From contig JADJON010000003.1 in NCBI GenBank assembly GCA_016713765.1, positions 1 to 64,000 of the forward strand: a stretch of DNA of 64,000 nucleotides, read 5' to 3'. The notes below the pieces were generated by a model. The model did not search any database. It was not told where the DNA came from and was given only the letters and a program-made list of their open reading frames with translations. Numbering within the stretch: the first letter of the stretch is position 1; the number at the start of each line of letters is the position of its first letter. Source of the DNA: Bacteroidota bacterium (lineage in GTDB: Bacteria; Bacteroidota; Bacteroidia; AKYH767-A; 2013-40CM-41-45). The translations under genes were made by a program, and so were the position numbers. This document shows, in pieces, positions 1 through 9,082 of this stretch.

Positions 1-1312
1 TCCGGTCGTCGTCAACTCGATGCGATCATCCAGTTGACTCCCGCTCGACAAGCAGGACTTCACGCTCGAAACGGAGGCGACGCATACCGGGAGGCAACTT
101 GGGAATTGCGGGATCCCTGGGTTACCCGGAACAAGAACGTATTCCGCGGAGCCGAAGTGTTTGAATTCCGGATAAAGGGCGCGCTCGAAGCCCTTCCCAA
201 CTTCTCCGACAGTCCAAACCAAGCGACTCCTGTTCAACACCTACGAGATCGGGCCGGAAGTGTCGCTGTCTTTCAAGAAATTTCTGTTGCCGGGTTTCAT
301 GGCACGTAGCACTTCCCGTTACTTAATCGAGGTCGACGCTGACAACCGGATTCAGTACAGGACCGTCCCGACTTCCCGCCGGTCCATCCTTAACCACTAC
401 CCCTCCTTTGGCTACCAATGGCGCGGTTCAACAACACCAACGGTCCTCCGTTTTTCCGTTCGAACTGAACTCGTTTATGCCACTCGAGTCTGGGTTTCCA
501 GGGCTCGACTCGACCAGCCTGCAGGACCCGCGCTTACGGTACAGCTACGAAATCACCTCATCGGCCGCGCGCTTTTCCGGTTGTACACCGACCAGAGATT
601 CGGCCTAACCAGAGTTTTTGGTTCCTGCGCGCAACTTTGAAATGTCGGGGCTGGTCAGCGCGGCATCTGCTCCCGTTTAACTGGGAACGGAACGAAGAAG
701 GCAGCTATGTATTTTCCGGCATCAAGTTTCGCAGTACATCAAGCCGGATGTGGATCTTCAGGCTACCACCACATCCTCAACAGGAACAACACCCTCGTAT
801 ATCGCGTTGCAACCGGCATTGGCTTGCCGTACGGGAATTCCCGGGCGTTGCAAGATTTCGAGAAAAAAGCTTCTTCACCGGCGGCGCCAGCAGTGTCAGA
901 GCCTGGAGCGCGTACACTGGGTCCGGGCTCTTACAATGAATCGCTCAACATCGAACAGAGCGGTGATTTCAGGTTCGAAGCCAATAACCAGTACCGTTCC
1001 TTCCTCCTCCAACTCTTCGGCTCCACCATCTTGGAAGGTGCGGCATTCGTCGATGCCGGCAACGTCTGGACACGAAACGAAGACGCGAGCCGGCCGGGAT
1101 CGCAGTTCCGCATCTCCACCTTCGCACGCGAGCTCGGCATCGGCGGCGGATTGGGCATGCGCTTCAACTTCTCCTTCTTCATCCTCCGCCTCGACATGGC
1201 CGTCAAACCGCACGATCCATCCCTCGACCTGTCAGAACGCTGGGTCTATCCCAACCAAAAATTCGTCATCGGCGACATTGTTCCGAACCTGGCGATCGGG
1301 TACCCCTTCTGA
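1..1312 (+). CDS. TamA/BamA-like Omp85 outer membrane protein, 3' part, frameshifted
   Basis: Outer membrane beta-barrel of the Omp85 (BamA/TamA) superfamily, which inserts or translocates outer membrane proteins. The 5' end lies outside the window. Readable segments appear in alternating frames: a loop with the FFTGGASSVRAW-type motif (near 870-915) that marks Omp85 strand-6 loops, then a long barrel segment ending in a terminal aromatic residue (IGYPF) before TGA at 1310-1312, as expected for a C-terminal beta-signal. Pieces upstream (NVFRGAEVFEFRIKGALEAL) match the same family. At least four changes of frame are needed to join them, so the gene cannot be translated as given; because the downstream genes show the same kind of damage, I attribute this to sequencing indels. 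The TamL-type lipoprotein paralogue common in Bacteroidota is the likeliest identity, but without the N-terminus BamA proper cannot be excluded. Confidence 0.8.
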
Positions 1313-1500
1313 TGGTTCCGGGTTTCGCGTTTCGAGTTTCGAGTTTCGAGTTTCGGGTTGTTCGTGGTTAGTTATTGGTGACTGGTGATTGGATATTTGT
1401 TACTAGCTATTGGTGGTTGATTATTAATCACAAATCACGAATATCTAATCACAAGTCCCCAATCACTGTTCACTGTTTACTGTTCACTGTTCTCCCCCAC
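1313..1500 (+). repeat. Degenerate heptad array with imperfect inverted repeat
   Basis: Starting at the base after the stop codon of the Omp85 gene, the sequence can be cut into about 26 consecutive 7-bp units in one register (1313-1496). Units drift gradually from GTTTCGA-like through GTGATTG-like and ATCACAA-like to TTCACTG-like. The two halves are complementary: 1371-1402 pairs with 1435-1466 with 26 of 32 Watson-Crick positions plus two G-T pairs, and the centre holds a perfect 6-bp palindrome arm pair (1418-1423 with 1425-1430). No gene is seen between 1313 and 1544. Confidence 0.8.
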
Positions 1501-1544
1501 CCAATTCCACAATAAATCCTACCTTTACCGCCATTCACAAAAGC

Positions 1545-2615
1545 ATGCACACCACTATGTCATCTACGAAAATCGCTGAGTTGCTGGGAGCCGGCGCTGA
1601 GAGCCTGCTGAACCACCAGTCCAAGACCATTTCCAAAGAACACCTTCATCTTCCGGGACCCGATTTCCCCGGATCGCATCTTCGCCCCTACCAACCATAG
1701 CAACCAGGTCATCCGCAGTCTGCAGGCCTTGTATGGACACGGTCGTCTGAAAGACACCGGTTACGTTTCCATTCTGCCGGTGGACAGGGTATCAAACATT
1801 CGGCCGGTGCATCCTTCGCGCCGAACCCGATCTACTTCGATCCGGAGAACATCGTGAAGCTCGCGATCGAGGGCGGCTGCAATGCCGTTGCTTCCACCTA
1901 TGGTGTGCTTGCCTCCGTTTCGCGCAAGTACGCGCACAAGATCCCATTCATCGTCAAGATCAACCACAACGAATTCCTTTCGTACCCGAACAAGTTCGAC
2001 CAGATCATGTTCGGCACCGTGCAGGAGCTCTGGAACATGGGCGCTGTCGCCGTAGGAGCTGATCTATTTCGGTTCCGATGAGTCGGCCCGCCAGATCCAG
2101 AAGTGAGCGAAGCATTCGAATACGCGCACGAACTTGGTACGGCGACCATTCTGCTGGTGTTACCTGCGTAACCCCGGCTTCAAGAAGGACGGAAAAGACT
2201 ATCAATTCCGCCGCCGACCTGACCGGTCAGGCCAACCACCTCGGCGTAACGATACAGGCCGATATCATTAAGCAGAAACTGCCGACCAACAACGGCGGTT
2301 ATACGGCTGTCGCATTCGGCAAGACGCATCCGAAAGTGTACAGCGAACTCAGTCCCGATCATCCGATCGATCTTTGCCCGCTACCAGGTAGCCAACTGCT
2401 GCATGGGCCGCATGGGCCTCATCAATTCCGGCGGCGAATCCAAAGGCGCGAGCGACCTTTCCGAAGCCGTAACCACCGCGGTCATCAACAAGCGGGCGGG
2501 CGGACAAGGGACTGATCTCCGGTCGGAAGGCTTTCCAGAAGCCGATGACGGAAGGAGTTGCCCTGCTCAACGCCATTCAGGACGTTTACCTGTCAAGGAT
2601 ATCACCATCGCCTGA
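1545..2615 (+). CDS. Class I fructose-bisphosphate aldolase (DhnA/FbaB type), frameshifted
   Basis: Cleaves fructose 1,6-bisphosphate to dihydroxyacetone phosphate and glyceraldehyde 3-phosphate in glycolysis, or the reverse in gluconeogenesis, in the cytoplasm. Recognised from segments [85 protein letters not shown] and the C-terminal DVYLS..DITIA before TGA at 2613-2615. The start is ATG 1545 or, in the same frame, ATG 1557. The coding sequence changes frame repeatedly. Examples are a C4 run near 1670 where three C's would keep the frame, and GTGGACAGGG near 1783 where GTGGACCAGGG (VDQG) is expected. All breaks are single-base and mostly in short homopolymers, which suggests sequence error. 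Restored length is about 350 residues, normal for the family. Confidence 0.85.
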
Positions 2616-2656
2616 TCATTCTCCACGCCGAACAGCCGTTGTAAAGCCCAAACGAC

Positions 2657-3501
2657 ATGTCCTGGTTCAAACGCATCAAAGAAGGCATCACCACTTCCAC
2701 CAAGGAGAAGAAGGAAACGCCGGAAGGTCTTTGGCATAAGTGTACTTCGTGCAAGAACATCGTCCCAACCAAGGACCACGCCGCGCGCATGTACGTATGC
2801 GACCAGTGCGGTTACCACGACCGTATCGGTTCCGCCGAATACTTTGAGATCCTGTTCGACGAGAACACCTCTTCCGAACTCTTCCCCAACCTCAGCTCGG
2901 AAGATCCGCTCAATTTGTCGACACGAAGAAGTACACCGACCGCATCAAAGAGTCCCAGCGCAAGCGCGGACTCCAGGACGCGATCCGCACCGGTGTCGGC
3001 AAAGTGAATGGACAAGACCTCGTGATCGCCTGTATGGACTTCAGCTTCATCGGCGGCTCGATGGGCTCGGTGGTCGGTGAAAAGATCGCCCGCGCGATCG
3101 ACCACAGCCTGGAGCACCGGATTCCGTTACTATCATCAGCAAATCCGGCGGCGCCCGCATGATGGAAGCCGCCTTTCCCTGATGCAGATGGCCAAGACCT
3201 CCGCCAAGCTGACCCTGCTGTCGGATGCCGGCATTCCCCTGCATCTCTTTATTGACCGATCCCACCACCGGTGGTGTCACGGCTTCCTACGCCATGCTGG
3301 GCGACCTGAACATCGCCGAACCGGGCGCTCTGATCGGCTTCGCTGGTCCACGGGTTATGAAAGAAAACCATCGGAAAAGACCTCCCCAAAGGCTTCCAAA
3401 CCGCCGAATTCGTGCTGGAACACGGTTTTTGGACTTTATCGTCGACCGCCGGGAGCTCAAGGCCAAGCTGGCCCAACTCCTTGGCTTCCTGAAAAAATTA
3501 A
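2657..3501 (+). CDS. accD: Acetyl-CoA carboxylase carboxyltransferase subunit beta, frameshifted
   Basis: AccD pairs with AccA to move the carboxyl group from biotin-BCCP to acetyl-CoA, giving malonyl-CoA, the first step of fatty acid synthesis. The N-terminal zinc ribbon is intact: two Cys pairs (CTSC and CDQC) about 18 residues apart, residues 30-51. Downstream come the crotonase-fold segments [75 protein letters not shown] and [21 protein letters not shown], spread over three frames. The A6 run at 3492-3497 would need to be A5 to reach the expected TAA at 3499-3501. Start ATG 2657 follows the aldolase stop by 41 nt. The gene is essential in most bacteria, so the five or so indels are unlikely to be real. 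Confidence 0.9.
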
Positions 3502-3532
3502 TCGGGAAGTCTAGCTATTCTGGAAATTTTCG

Positions 3533-3540
3533 TACATTTG
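3533..3540 (+). promoter_or_regulatory. Putative -7 element (TACATTTG) for rpsO
   Basis: TACATTTG matches the Bacteroidota primary-sigma -7 consensus TAnnTTTG and sits 39 nt before the rpsO start codon. No clear TTG -33 element is visible, so this rests on the -7 match and position only. Confidence 0.55.
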
Positions 3541-3579
3541 CACCTCGTTTATTGACCCTTAAGTATTCGAGGAAGTAAC

Positions 3580-3833
3580 ATGAAGCTGACAACTGAAGCG
3601 AAAAAGCAGATTTCAAGAAGTTCGGTGGCGCCGAGACCAATACCGGTACGGCAGAAGGACAGATCGCCCTCTTCACCGAGCGCATTACCCATATGACCGA
3701 GCACATGCAGGTTGCGAAGAAAAGACTTCTCGACCCAGCGCGCGCTGATCCGCCTCGTCGGTAAGCGCCGGGCCTGCTCGACTATCTTCACAAGAACGAT
3801 ATCAATCGTTACCGGAAGATCATCGCGGAATAA
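3580..3833 (+). CDS. rpsO: 30S ribosomal protein S15, frameshifted
   Basis: Primary-binding protein of the 30S platform that contacts 16S rRNA helices 20-22. Segments [84 protein letters not shown] cover the whole ~84-residue protein, ending at TAA 3831-3833. A purine-rich GAGGAAG lies just before ATG 3580. The first frame break follows codon 8 (expected CAGATTTTCAAG, seen CAGATTTCAAG) and others follow at about 3720 and 3770. A ribosomal protein with three frameshifts cannot function, which is the strongest sign that this part of the sequence is error-prone. Placement directly before pnp is the common rpsO-pnp order. Confidence 0.9.
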
Positions 3834-3867
3834 ACATTGAAAATAATTCAAAGATCCTCAGATTCGG

Positions 3868-3904
3868 AAAAGGCAGCCAGGTGGTTTGCCTTTCTGTTTT
3901 TAAC
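3868..3904 (+). terminator. Hairpin terminator between rpsO and pnp
   Basis: AAAGGCAGCC, a short loop, GGTTTGCCTTT and then CTGTTTTT: a stem of about nine pairs with one bulge followed by a T tract. It would end rpsO transcripts or attenuate read-through into pnp. Confidence 0.6.
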
Positions 3905-3922
3905 GAGGCACAAAGCGGTACT

Positions 3923-5951
3923 ATGTCACAGAAAGCAATTATCAAAAGAATTCGACCTCGGCGATGGCCGTAAAGGTCACGATCGAAACGGGACGTCTGG
4001 CCGAAGCAGGCCGACGGATCCGTCGTTGTACGCATGGGCGATGCCATGTTGCTCGCCACCGTGGTCTCAATACGGAACCCAAAGCCGGCGCGGACTTTCT
4101 TCCGCTGACCGTCGACTACCAGGAAAAATTCTCGCTGTCGGACGTTTCCCCGGCGGCTTCCTCAAGCGCGAAAGCCGCATGTCGGAATATGAGATCCTCA
4201 TCTCCCGACTGATCGACCGCGCCCTGCGTCCGATGTTCCCGGATGACTACCATGCCGACACCCCAGGTGATGGTCACCCTCATCTCGGCGACAAGAACGT
4301 CCAGCCCGACGCCCTCGCCGGCTTTGCGGCTTCCGCAGCCATTACCATCTCCGACATTCCGTTCAACGGTCCGATCTCCGAGTGCGCGTCGCGCGCATCG
4401 ACGGCAAGTTCGTGATCAATCCTTACACCGATGAGCTCGCGAAGGCCGACATCGACCTGATCGTAGCCGGTTCGAAGGACTCCATCGTGATGGTGGAAGG
4501 TGAAATGGAACAGGTGAGCGAAGAAGAGATGCTCAAGCCATCCGCTTCGCGCATCTGGCCATCGTCAAGCAGTGTGAAGTGCAGGAAGAGCTGCGCCAAA
4601 TGGCCGGAAGCAAGCCCAAGCGTTTACTCGCACGAGACCAACGACGAAGCCTCCGCGAGCGCATGCGGAAAGAACTCTACGACCAGGTGTACGCCATCGC
4701 CCGTTCGGCCAACCTGAACAAGCACGAGCGCAGCGAAGCCTTCTCGAAGATCAAGAAGCCTTCATCGCGTCCATCCCCAAGAGCAACGTGACGAGCTGAA
4801 GCCGCTCGTCGACCGTTACTACTTCGACATCGAGAGCGACGCGATGCGTAACTGCATCATCAACGAAGGCATCCGCCTCGACGGCCGCAAGAGCACCGAC
4901 ATCCGTCCGATCTGGTGCGAAGTGGATTACCTCCTCCCCGCACGGTTCTCGATCTTCACCCGCGGCGAGACGCAGTCGCTCACGACCGTCACCCTCGGCA
5001 GCAAGCTCGACGAGCAGATGATCGACGTGGCCATGTACGAAGGTTCGACCAAGTTCATGCTCCCACAACTTCCCCGGTTTCTCAACCGGCGAAGTGAAGC
5101 CAACCGCGCTCCGGCCCGCCGCGAGATCGGCCACGGCAACCTGGCCATGCGCGCCCTCAAGAAAGTACTGCCCGGCGATACCGAGAATCCCTACACGGTC
5201 CGTATCGTATCTGATATCCTCGAGTCGAACGGCTCCTCCTCCATGGCCACCGTCTGCGCCGGCACGCTCGCGCTGATGGACGCCGGCATCCGGATCACGA
5301 GTCCCGTCTCGGGCATCGCGATGGGTCTGATCATGAACAAGGAAGGCCGCCACGCGGTACTCAGCGACATCCTGGGCGACGAAGACCACCTCGGCGACAT
5401 GGATTTCAAAGTCCGGGTACGTCGAAAGGCATCACTGCCTGTCAGATGGACCTCAAGATCCAGGTCTTTCCTTCGACATCATGCTGGCCGCCCTGCACCA
5501 GGCATGCCGGTGTCATTGGACCGGGTGGCAAGGTCATCCAGGAAATGCAGCGCGAGACCAACACGCAGATTTCCATCGAAGAGATCAACAACGAAGGCAT
5601 CATCGAGATCGCGTCGAGCGACAAGGCCGGCATCGAAGCGGCCAAGGCGCGCATCAAGGCCATCGTCCAGGTTCCTGATATCGGCGAAGTGTACGAAGGC
5701 AAAGTGAAGAACATCATGGACTTCGGCGCGTTTGTGGAATTCCTGCCGGGTAAAGACGGCCTGCTCCACATCTCCGAGATCAGCTGGAGCGTCTCGATTC
5801 CATGAAGGATGTCTTCAAAGAAGGCGAAAAGATCAAGGTCAAACTGATCGACATCGACAAGAAGACCGGCAAGTTCCGCCTCTCGCGGAAGGTGTTAAAT
5901 ATCCGTGTCATCCGTGTGCTAACCGATCCGAAGCACTCCGCATCTTATTGA
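3923..5951 (+). CDS. pnp: Polyribonucleotide nucleotidyltransferase (PNPase), frameshifted
   Basis: Phosphorolytic 3'-5' exoribonuclease that degrades mRNA as a trimer. From ATG 3923 the first core reads [53 protein letters not shown]. The second core is largely in one frame from 4844 ([72 protein letters not shown]). The KH domain ([17 protein letters not shown], 5513-5680) and S1 domain ([20 protein letters not shown], 5684-5890) follow. About ten 1-nt indels break it; the family length (~680-720 aa) fits the span. The C-terminus is odd: after LSRKVL the frame runs into a 9-bp near-repeat (ATCCGTGTC, ATCCGTGTG) and ends at TGA 5949 rather than in the usual basic tail, so the true 3' end may lie a little upstream. 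Confidence 0.88.
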
Positions 5952-6172
5952 AATCAACCAATTCAAGATTCGACAACTAGAAATTATCCTCAGCATTGGT
6001 GTTGATTTTGATTTTTTTTCGCGGTTTTTAGGTGTCGGTCATGAAGTCGTCCGCAAAGGCCGGGAAACCTTACAATGGGCAGGCAGGACCGTTATTCCGC
6101 TTAAAATCTGAAACTAATTGAATATCCTCCCGTTTCACGACCATATTCTTTTAAGTCAGAAAGCGAGGGAGC
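5952..6172. other. Intergenic region before rpoD
   Basis: Gap of 221 bp with a T8 run near 6012 and no recognisable gene. It must hold the rpoD promoter, but I could not pick out a convincing TAnnTTTG element at a sensible distance from ATG 6173. Confidence 0.4.
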
Positions 6173-7036
6173 ATGCGTCAGTTAAAAATCACCAAGCAGG
6201 TCACCAACCGGGAGACCGCCTCTTTAGACAAGTATTTACAGGAAATCGGCCGTGTCGAGCTGATTACGGCGGAAGAAGAAGTACGCCTCGCCCAACTCAT
6301 CAAGAAAGGTGATGCCAAAGCACTGGAACGCCTCACCAAGGCCAACCTTCGTTTCGTGGTATCCGTGGCAAAACAATACCAGAACCAGGGACTTACCCTG
6401 GGCGACCTCATCAACGAAGGCAACCTGGGCCTGATCAAAGCGGCCCAACGTTTCGACGAGACCCGTGGTTTCAAGTTCATCTCCTATGCCGTATGGTGGA
6501 TCCGTCAGTCCATCCTCCAGGCACTGGCCGAACAGTCGCGTATCGTGCGCCTTCCCCTGAATAAGATCGGGTCGATCAACAAGATCAACAAGACCTTTTC
6601 CAAGCTCGAGCAGGAATACGAGCGCGAACCGTCGCCGGAAGAGATCGCCGAGGCGATGTCGATGAACATCGACGACATCAAGGAAGCCCTGCGTACCTCG
6701 GGCCGTCACGTGAGCATGGACGCTCCCCTGCAACAGGGCGAGGACAGCACGCTGATGGACGTACTCGGCGACGACGACCAGCCGAACCCCGACCATACGC
6801 TCATCAAGGAATCGCTTCGCCGCGAAGTGGAACGCGCACTCTATACGCTCACCACCCGCGAAGCCGATGTCATCCGCCTCTACTTCGGACTGGCCGGCGA
6901 ACAGCCGATGACCCTCGAAGAGATCGGCGAACGTTTCGACCTTACCCGTGAGCGCGTACGCCAAATCAAGGAAAAGGCAATCCGCCGGCTGAAGCATACC
7001 TCCCGTTCCAAGATCCTGAAGACCTACCTGGGTTGA
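6173..7036 (+). CDS. rpoD: RNA polymerase primary sigma factor RpoD/SigA
   Basis: Directs core RNA polymerase to housekeeping promoters. At 287 aa it is the short Bacteroidota form, lacking the long region 1.1 and the non-conserved region of proteobacterial sigma-70. Region 1.2 is at residues 16-48 ([26 protein letters not shown]), region 2 at 50-122, including [17 protein letters not shown] and the -10 binding segment [20 protein letters not shown], region 3 at about 130-205, and region 4 at 222-280 with the helix-turn-helix [28 protein letters not shown]. It is the first undamaged gene of the window, and it is followed by a strong terminator, so it forms a single-gene unit. The TAnnTTTG elements found at several genes here are what this subfamily recognises. 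Confidence 0.97.
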   Translation: MRQLKITKQVTNRETASLDKYLQEIGRVELITAEEEVRLAQLIKKGDAKALERLTKANLRFVVSVAKQYQNQGLTLGDLINEGNLGLIKAAQRFDETRGFKFISYAVWWIRQSILQALAEQSRIVRLPLNKIGSINKINKTFSKLEQEYEREPSPEEIAEAMSMNIDDIKEALRTSGRHVSMDAPLQQGEDSTLMDVLGDDDQPNPDHTLIKESLRREVERALYTLTTREADVIRLYFGLAGEQPMTLEEIGERFDLTRERVRQIKEKAIRRLKHTSRSKILKTYLG

Positions 7037-7061
7037 TCCGCCTGCGGCGGACATCCGAGGC

Positions 7062-7091
7062 AAAAGAGGGCGCAAAAGCCCTCTTTTTTTG
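7062..7091 (+). terminator. Rho-independent terminator of rpoD
   Basis: AAAAGAGGGC, loop GCAAAA, GCCCTCTTTT followed by more T's: a perfect 10-pair stem including the A/T arms, 25 nt after the rpoD stop codon. Confidence 0.9.
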
Positions 7092-7146
7092 TTTCCTGCC
7101 TTTTTCGATGTTATCCGTAATTTCACCACACGATAGCACCTGCCCC

Positions 7147-7797
7147 ATGCCCCTCATAGCCCCTTCCATACTCTCCTCCGATTTCGGCAACCTCCAGCGA
7201 GACGTGGAACTGATCAACCGCAGCGAAGCCGACTGGTTCCACATCGACATCATGGACGGGGTCTTCGTGCCGAACATCTCCTTCGGGTTCCCGGTGCTGA
7301 ACGCCATCCGCCAGCACGCGCGCAAGCCGCTCGACGTGCACCTGATGATCGTGCAACCGGAGCGGTACATCACCCGCTTCCGGGAATCCGGCGCCGAAGT
7401 GTTGACCGTTCATTACGAAGCCTGCCCTCACCTCCACCGTACCGTGCAGGAGATCCGCGCGGCCGGCATGGCGCCGGGCGTGAGCATCAACCCGCACACC
7501 TCCGTCGAACTGCTCGACGACATCGTACAGGACCTCGACCTGGTGCTGGTGATGAGTGTCAATCCCGGCTTCGGCGGACAGAAGTTCATCGAGCGGACCT
7601 ACGAAAAGATCGAAAAGCTGCGCAACATGATCGCGCGGCGCAATTCCAAAGCGAAGATCGAAGTGGATGGCGGGGTGGACCTGGCGAATGCCGGCGCGCT
7701 GGTACGGGCAGGAGCCGATGTGCTGGTTGCCGGCAATACGGTCTTCTCCTCCCCCGACCCGTTGCGCACCATCGCCGACCTCAAGGCGATCGGCTGA
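7147..7797 (+). CDS. rpe: Ribulose-phosphate 3-epimerase
   Basis: Interconverts ribulose 5-phosphate and xylulose 5-phosphate in the pentose phosphate pathway. It is a 216-residue TIM barrel of normal length starting at ATG 7147 (MPLIAPSILSSDF); an in-frame ATG further upstream at 7033 would overlap the rpoD stop and terminator and is not credible. Visible motifs are HIDIMDGVFVPNISFG with the metal-binding His and Asp, the His of DVHLMI, VLVMSVNPGFGGQKF for phosphate binding, and EVDGGV with the second catalytic Asp. It stands alone between the rpoD terminator and the convergent dehydrogenase gene, whose stop codon is only 7 nt away. Confidence 0.96.
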   Translation: MPLIAPSILSSDFGNLQRDVELINRSEADWFHIDIMDGVFVPNISFGFPVLNAIRQHARKPLDVHLMIVQPERYITRFRESGAEVLTVHYEACPHLHRTVQEIRAAGMAPGVSINPHTSVELLDDIVQDLDLVLVMSVNPGFGGQKFIERTYEKIEKLRNMIARRNSKAKIEVDGGVDLANAGALVRAGADVLVAGNTVFSSPDPLRTIADLKAIG

Positions 7798-7804
7798 TGC
7801 GGGA

Positions 7805-9025
7805 TCAGGCTCCCGCTACGTAATCTTTCAGGTATTCGAACCGGCTTGTGAGTTCGCCGTTTCCGGCGATCGTCGCGCGCTCCACGACGCCATCGTTGTC
7901 GTCGCCCAAAAGGCTCGGCATGACGCGCTCGAGCAGGTGTTTGCCAAATCCGTCTGAAGCATCCCGCGGCAGTTCGCAGGGAAGGTTGTCGATGGCCATC
8001 ACGGTGATCGCCTCCTTGGAGAACGGCTCCGTTTCCCGTTCGCTCACCGGGTCATAGCCCATGAACTTATCGTCGATGGTCGTGGCCCGCGTCGTGGACG
8101 GAATGCTGCCGTTGATGTCGCAGGTCACGTCGGCGATGACGCTGATCCGGAAGTCCGGCTGTTTCATCCGGTCGAGGGTGAACAGGATGTCGGCCTTGGG
8201 GTCCCAGTACGTGCAATGGATGAGCAGGTCGGTGACCGAAGCGAACGAACGTTCGTCGCTGAAGGTGCTGCGGAAGTCTTCCGGATGTTTGTGGAAATCG
8301 GAACCGATGAAGGTGCCGCCGTCCTTTCGGACGTAGTAGTCTTCCGAATGCAACTGTACATAGACCGGCTCGCGGAAGGTGTAGTTCAGGAATTCATAGG
8401 GCGTGACCTTGCGCAGGTTGATGGCGCCCATCGTCTCACAAGCGCCGTTCGCTACGCGACCACCGCCGGTGATGACGATCTTGAGGTTCGACATGTGGGC
8501 CTTCCGCAGTTCGCGGAAGAGTTCCTTCTTGTCGTGGCAGAGGTGCGCGGGCTTCAGGTTGAACAGCCCGTACTTCAGCCCGTATCCCATGATGCCGTTG
8601 TAGGCGCCTACGATGCCGGCATAGCGACCGAAGCCGATGATGCGGTTGCCGTTCCGGTCGACCAGGCACTCGTAATCGACCAGCCGGATCTTCTCCCGCA
8701 GGATGTGCTGCAGCAATCCGCGGTTGTGCGGTTGCTTCTTGATGGTGTGTGAGAAGAAGAGGTACGTTTTTCCGGGGATCAGCTCAGATTTAGGAACTTC
8801 CTTGATACCCATCAGGATATCACAATCCGAAACATCCTCTTGTAAAGCAATGCCGGCTGCCTCGTATTCGGCGTTGGTGTAACAACGCCAGTCGCTGGGT
8901 TGCACCACAATGGTGACATGCGGAAAAAGCTCCCGCAGTTGTTGGCATTGTTCGGGAGTAAACGGAACGCGTTTGTCGCGGGGGATCTTGCCCTCGCGGA
9001 TAATACCCAACTTGATCGGCTTCAT
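7805..9025 (-). CDS. NAD(P)-dependent dehydrogenase, alanine/saccharopine dehydrogenase-like
   Basis: A 406-residue protein of the AlaDH/PNT superfamily. The N-terminal half carries KLGIIREGKIPRDKRVPFTPEQ, and a middle segment YECLVDRNGNRIIGFGRYAGIVGAYNG resembles the FG(R/K)xAGxxG motif of Lys1-type saccharopine dehydrogenases. The nucleotide-binding loop is VITGGGRVANGA, about residues 180-190. The C-terminal half has ISVIADVTCDINGSIPST, typical of this fold. Family members oxidise or reductively aminate 2-oxo acids with NAD(H), but substrate cannot be told from sequence: alanine, lysine/saccharopine or a related amino acid are all possible. It is a single gene transcribed toward rpe. A start at 9025 gives MKPIKLGIIREG and no longer frame is plausible. 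Confidence 0.75.
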   Translation of the reverse strand: MKPIKLGIIREGKIPRDKRVPFTPEQCQQLRELFPHVTIVVQPSDWRCYTNAEYEAAGIALQEDVSDCDILMGIKEVPKSELIPGKTYLFFSHTIKKQPHNRGLLQHILREKIRLVDYECLVDRNGNRIIGFGRYAGIVGAYNGIMGYGLKYGLFNLKPAHLCHDKKELFRELRKAHMSNLKIVITGGGRVANGACETMGAINLRKVTPYEFLNYTFREPVYVQLHSEDYYVRKDGGTFIGSDFHKHPEDFRSTFSDERSFASVTDLLIHCTYWDPKADILFTLDRMKQPDFRISVIADVTCDINGSIPSTTRATTIDDKFMGYDPVSERETEPFSKEAITVMAIDNLPCELPRDASDGFGKHLLERVMPSLLGDDNDGVVERATIAGNGELTSRFEYLKDYVAGA

Positions 9026-9082
9026 ACGTACTGGAAAGGGGCCTGCAAAGGTACGCCCTTCCGATGCAGGAAAAAAGCCGGC

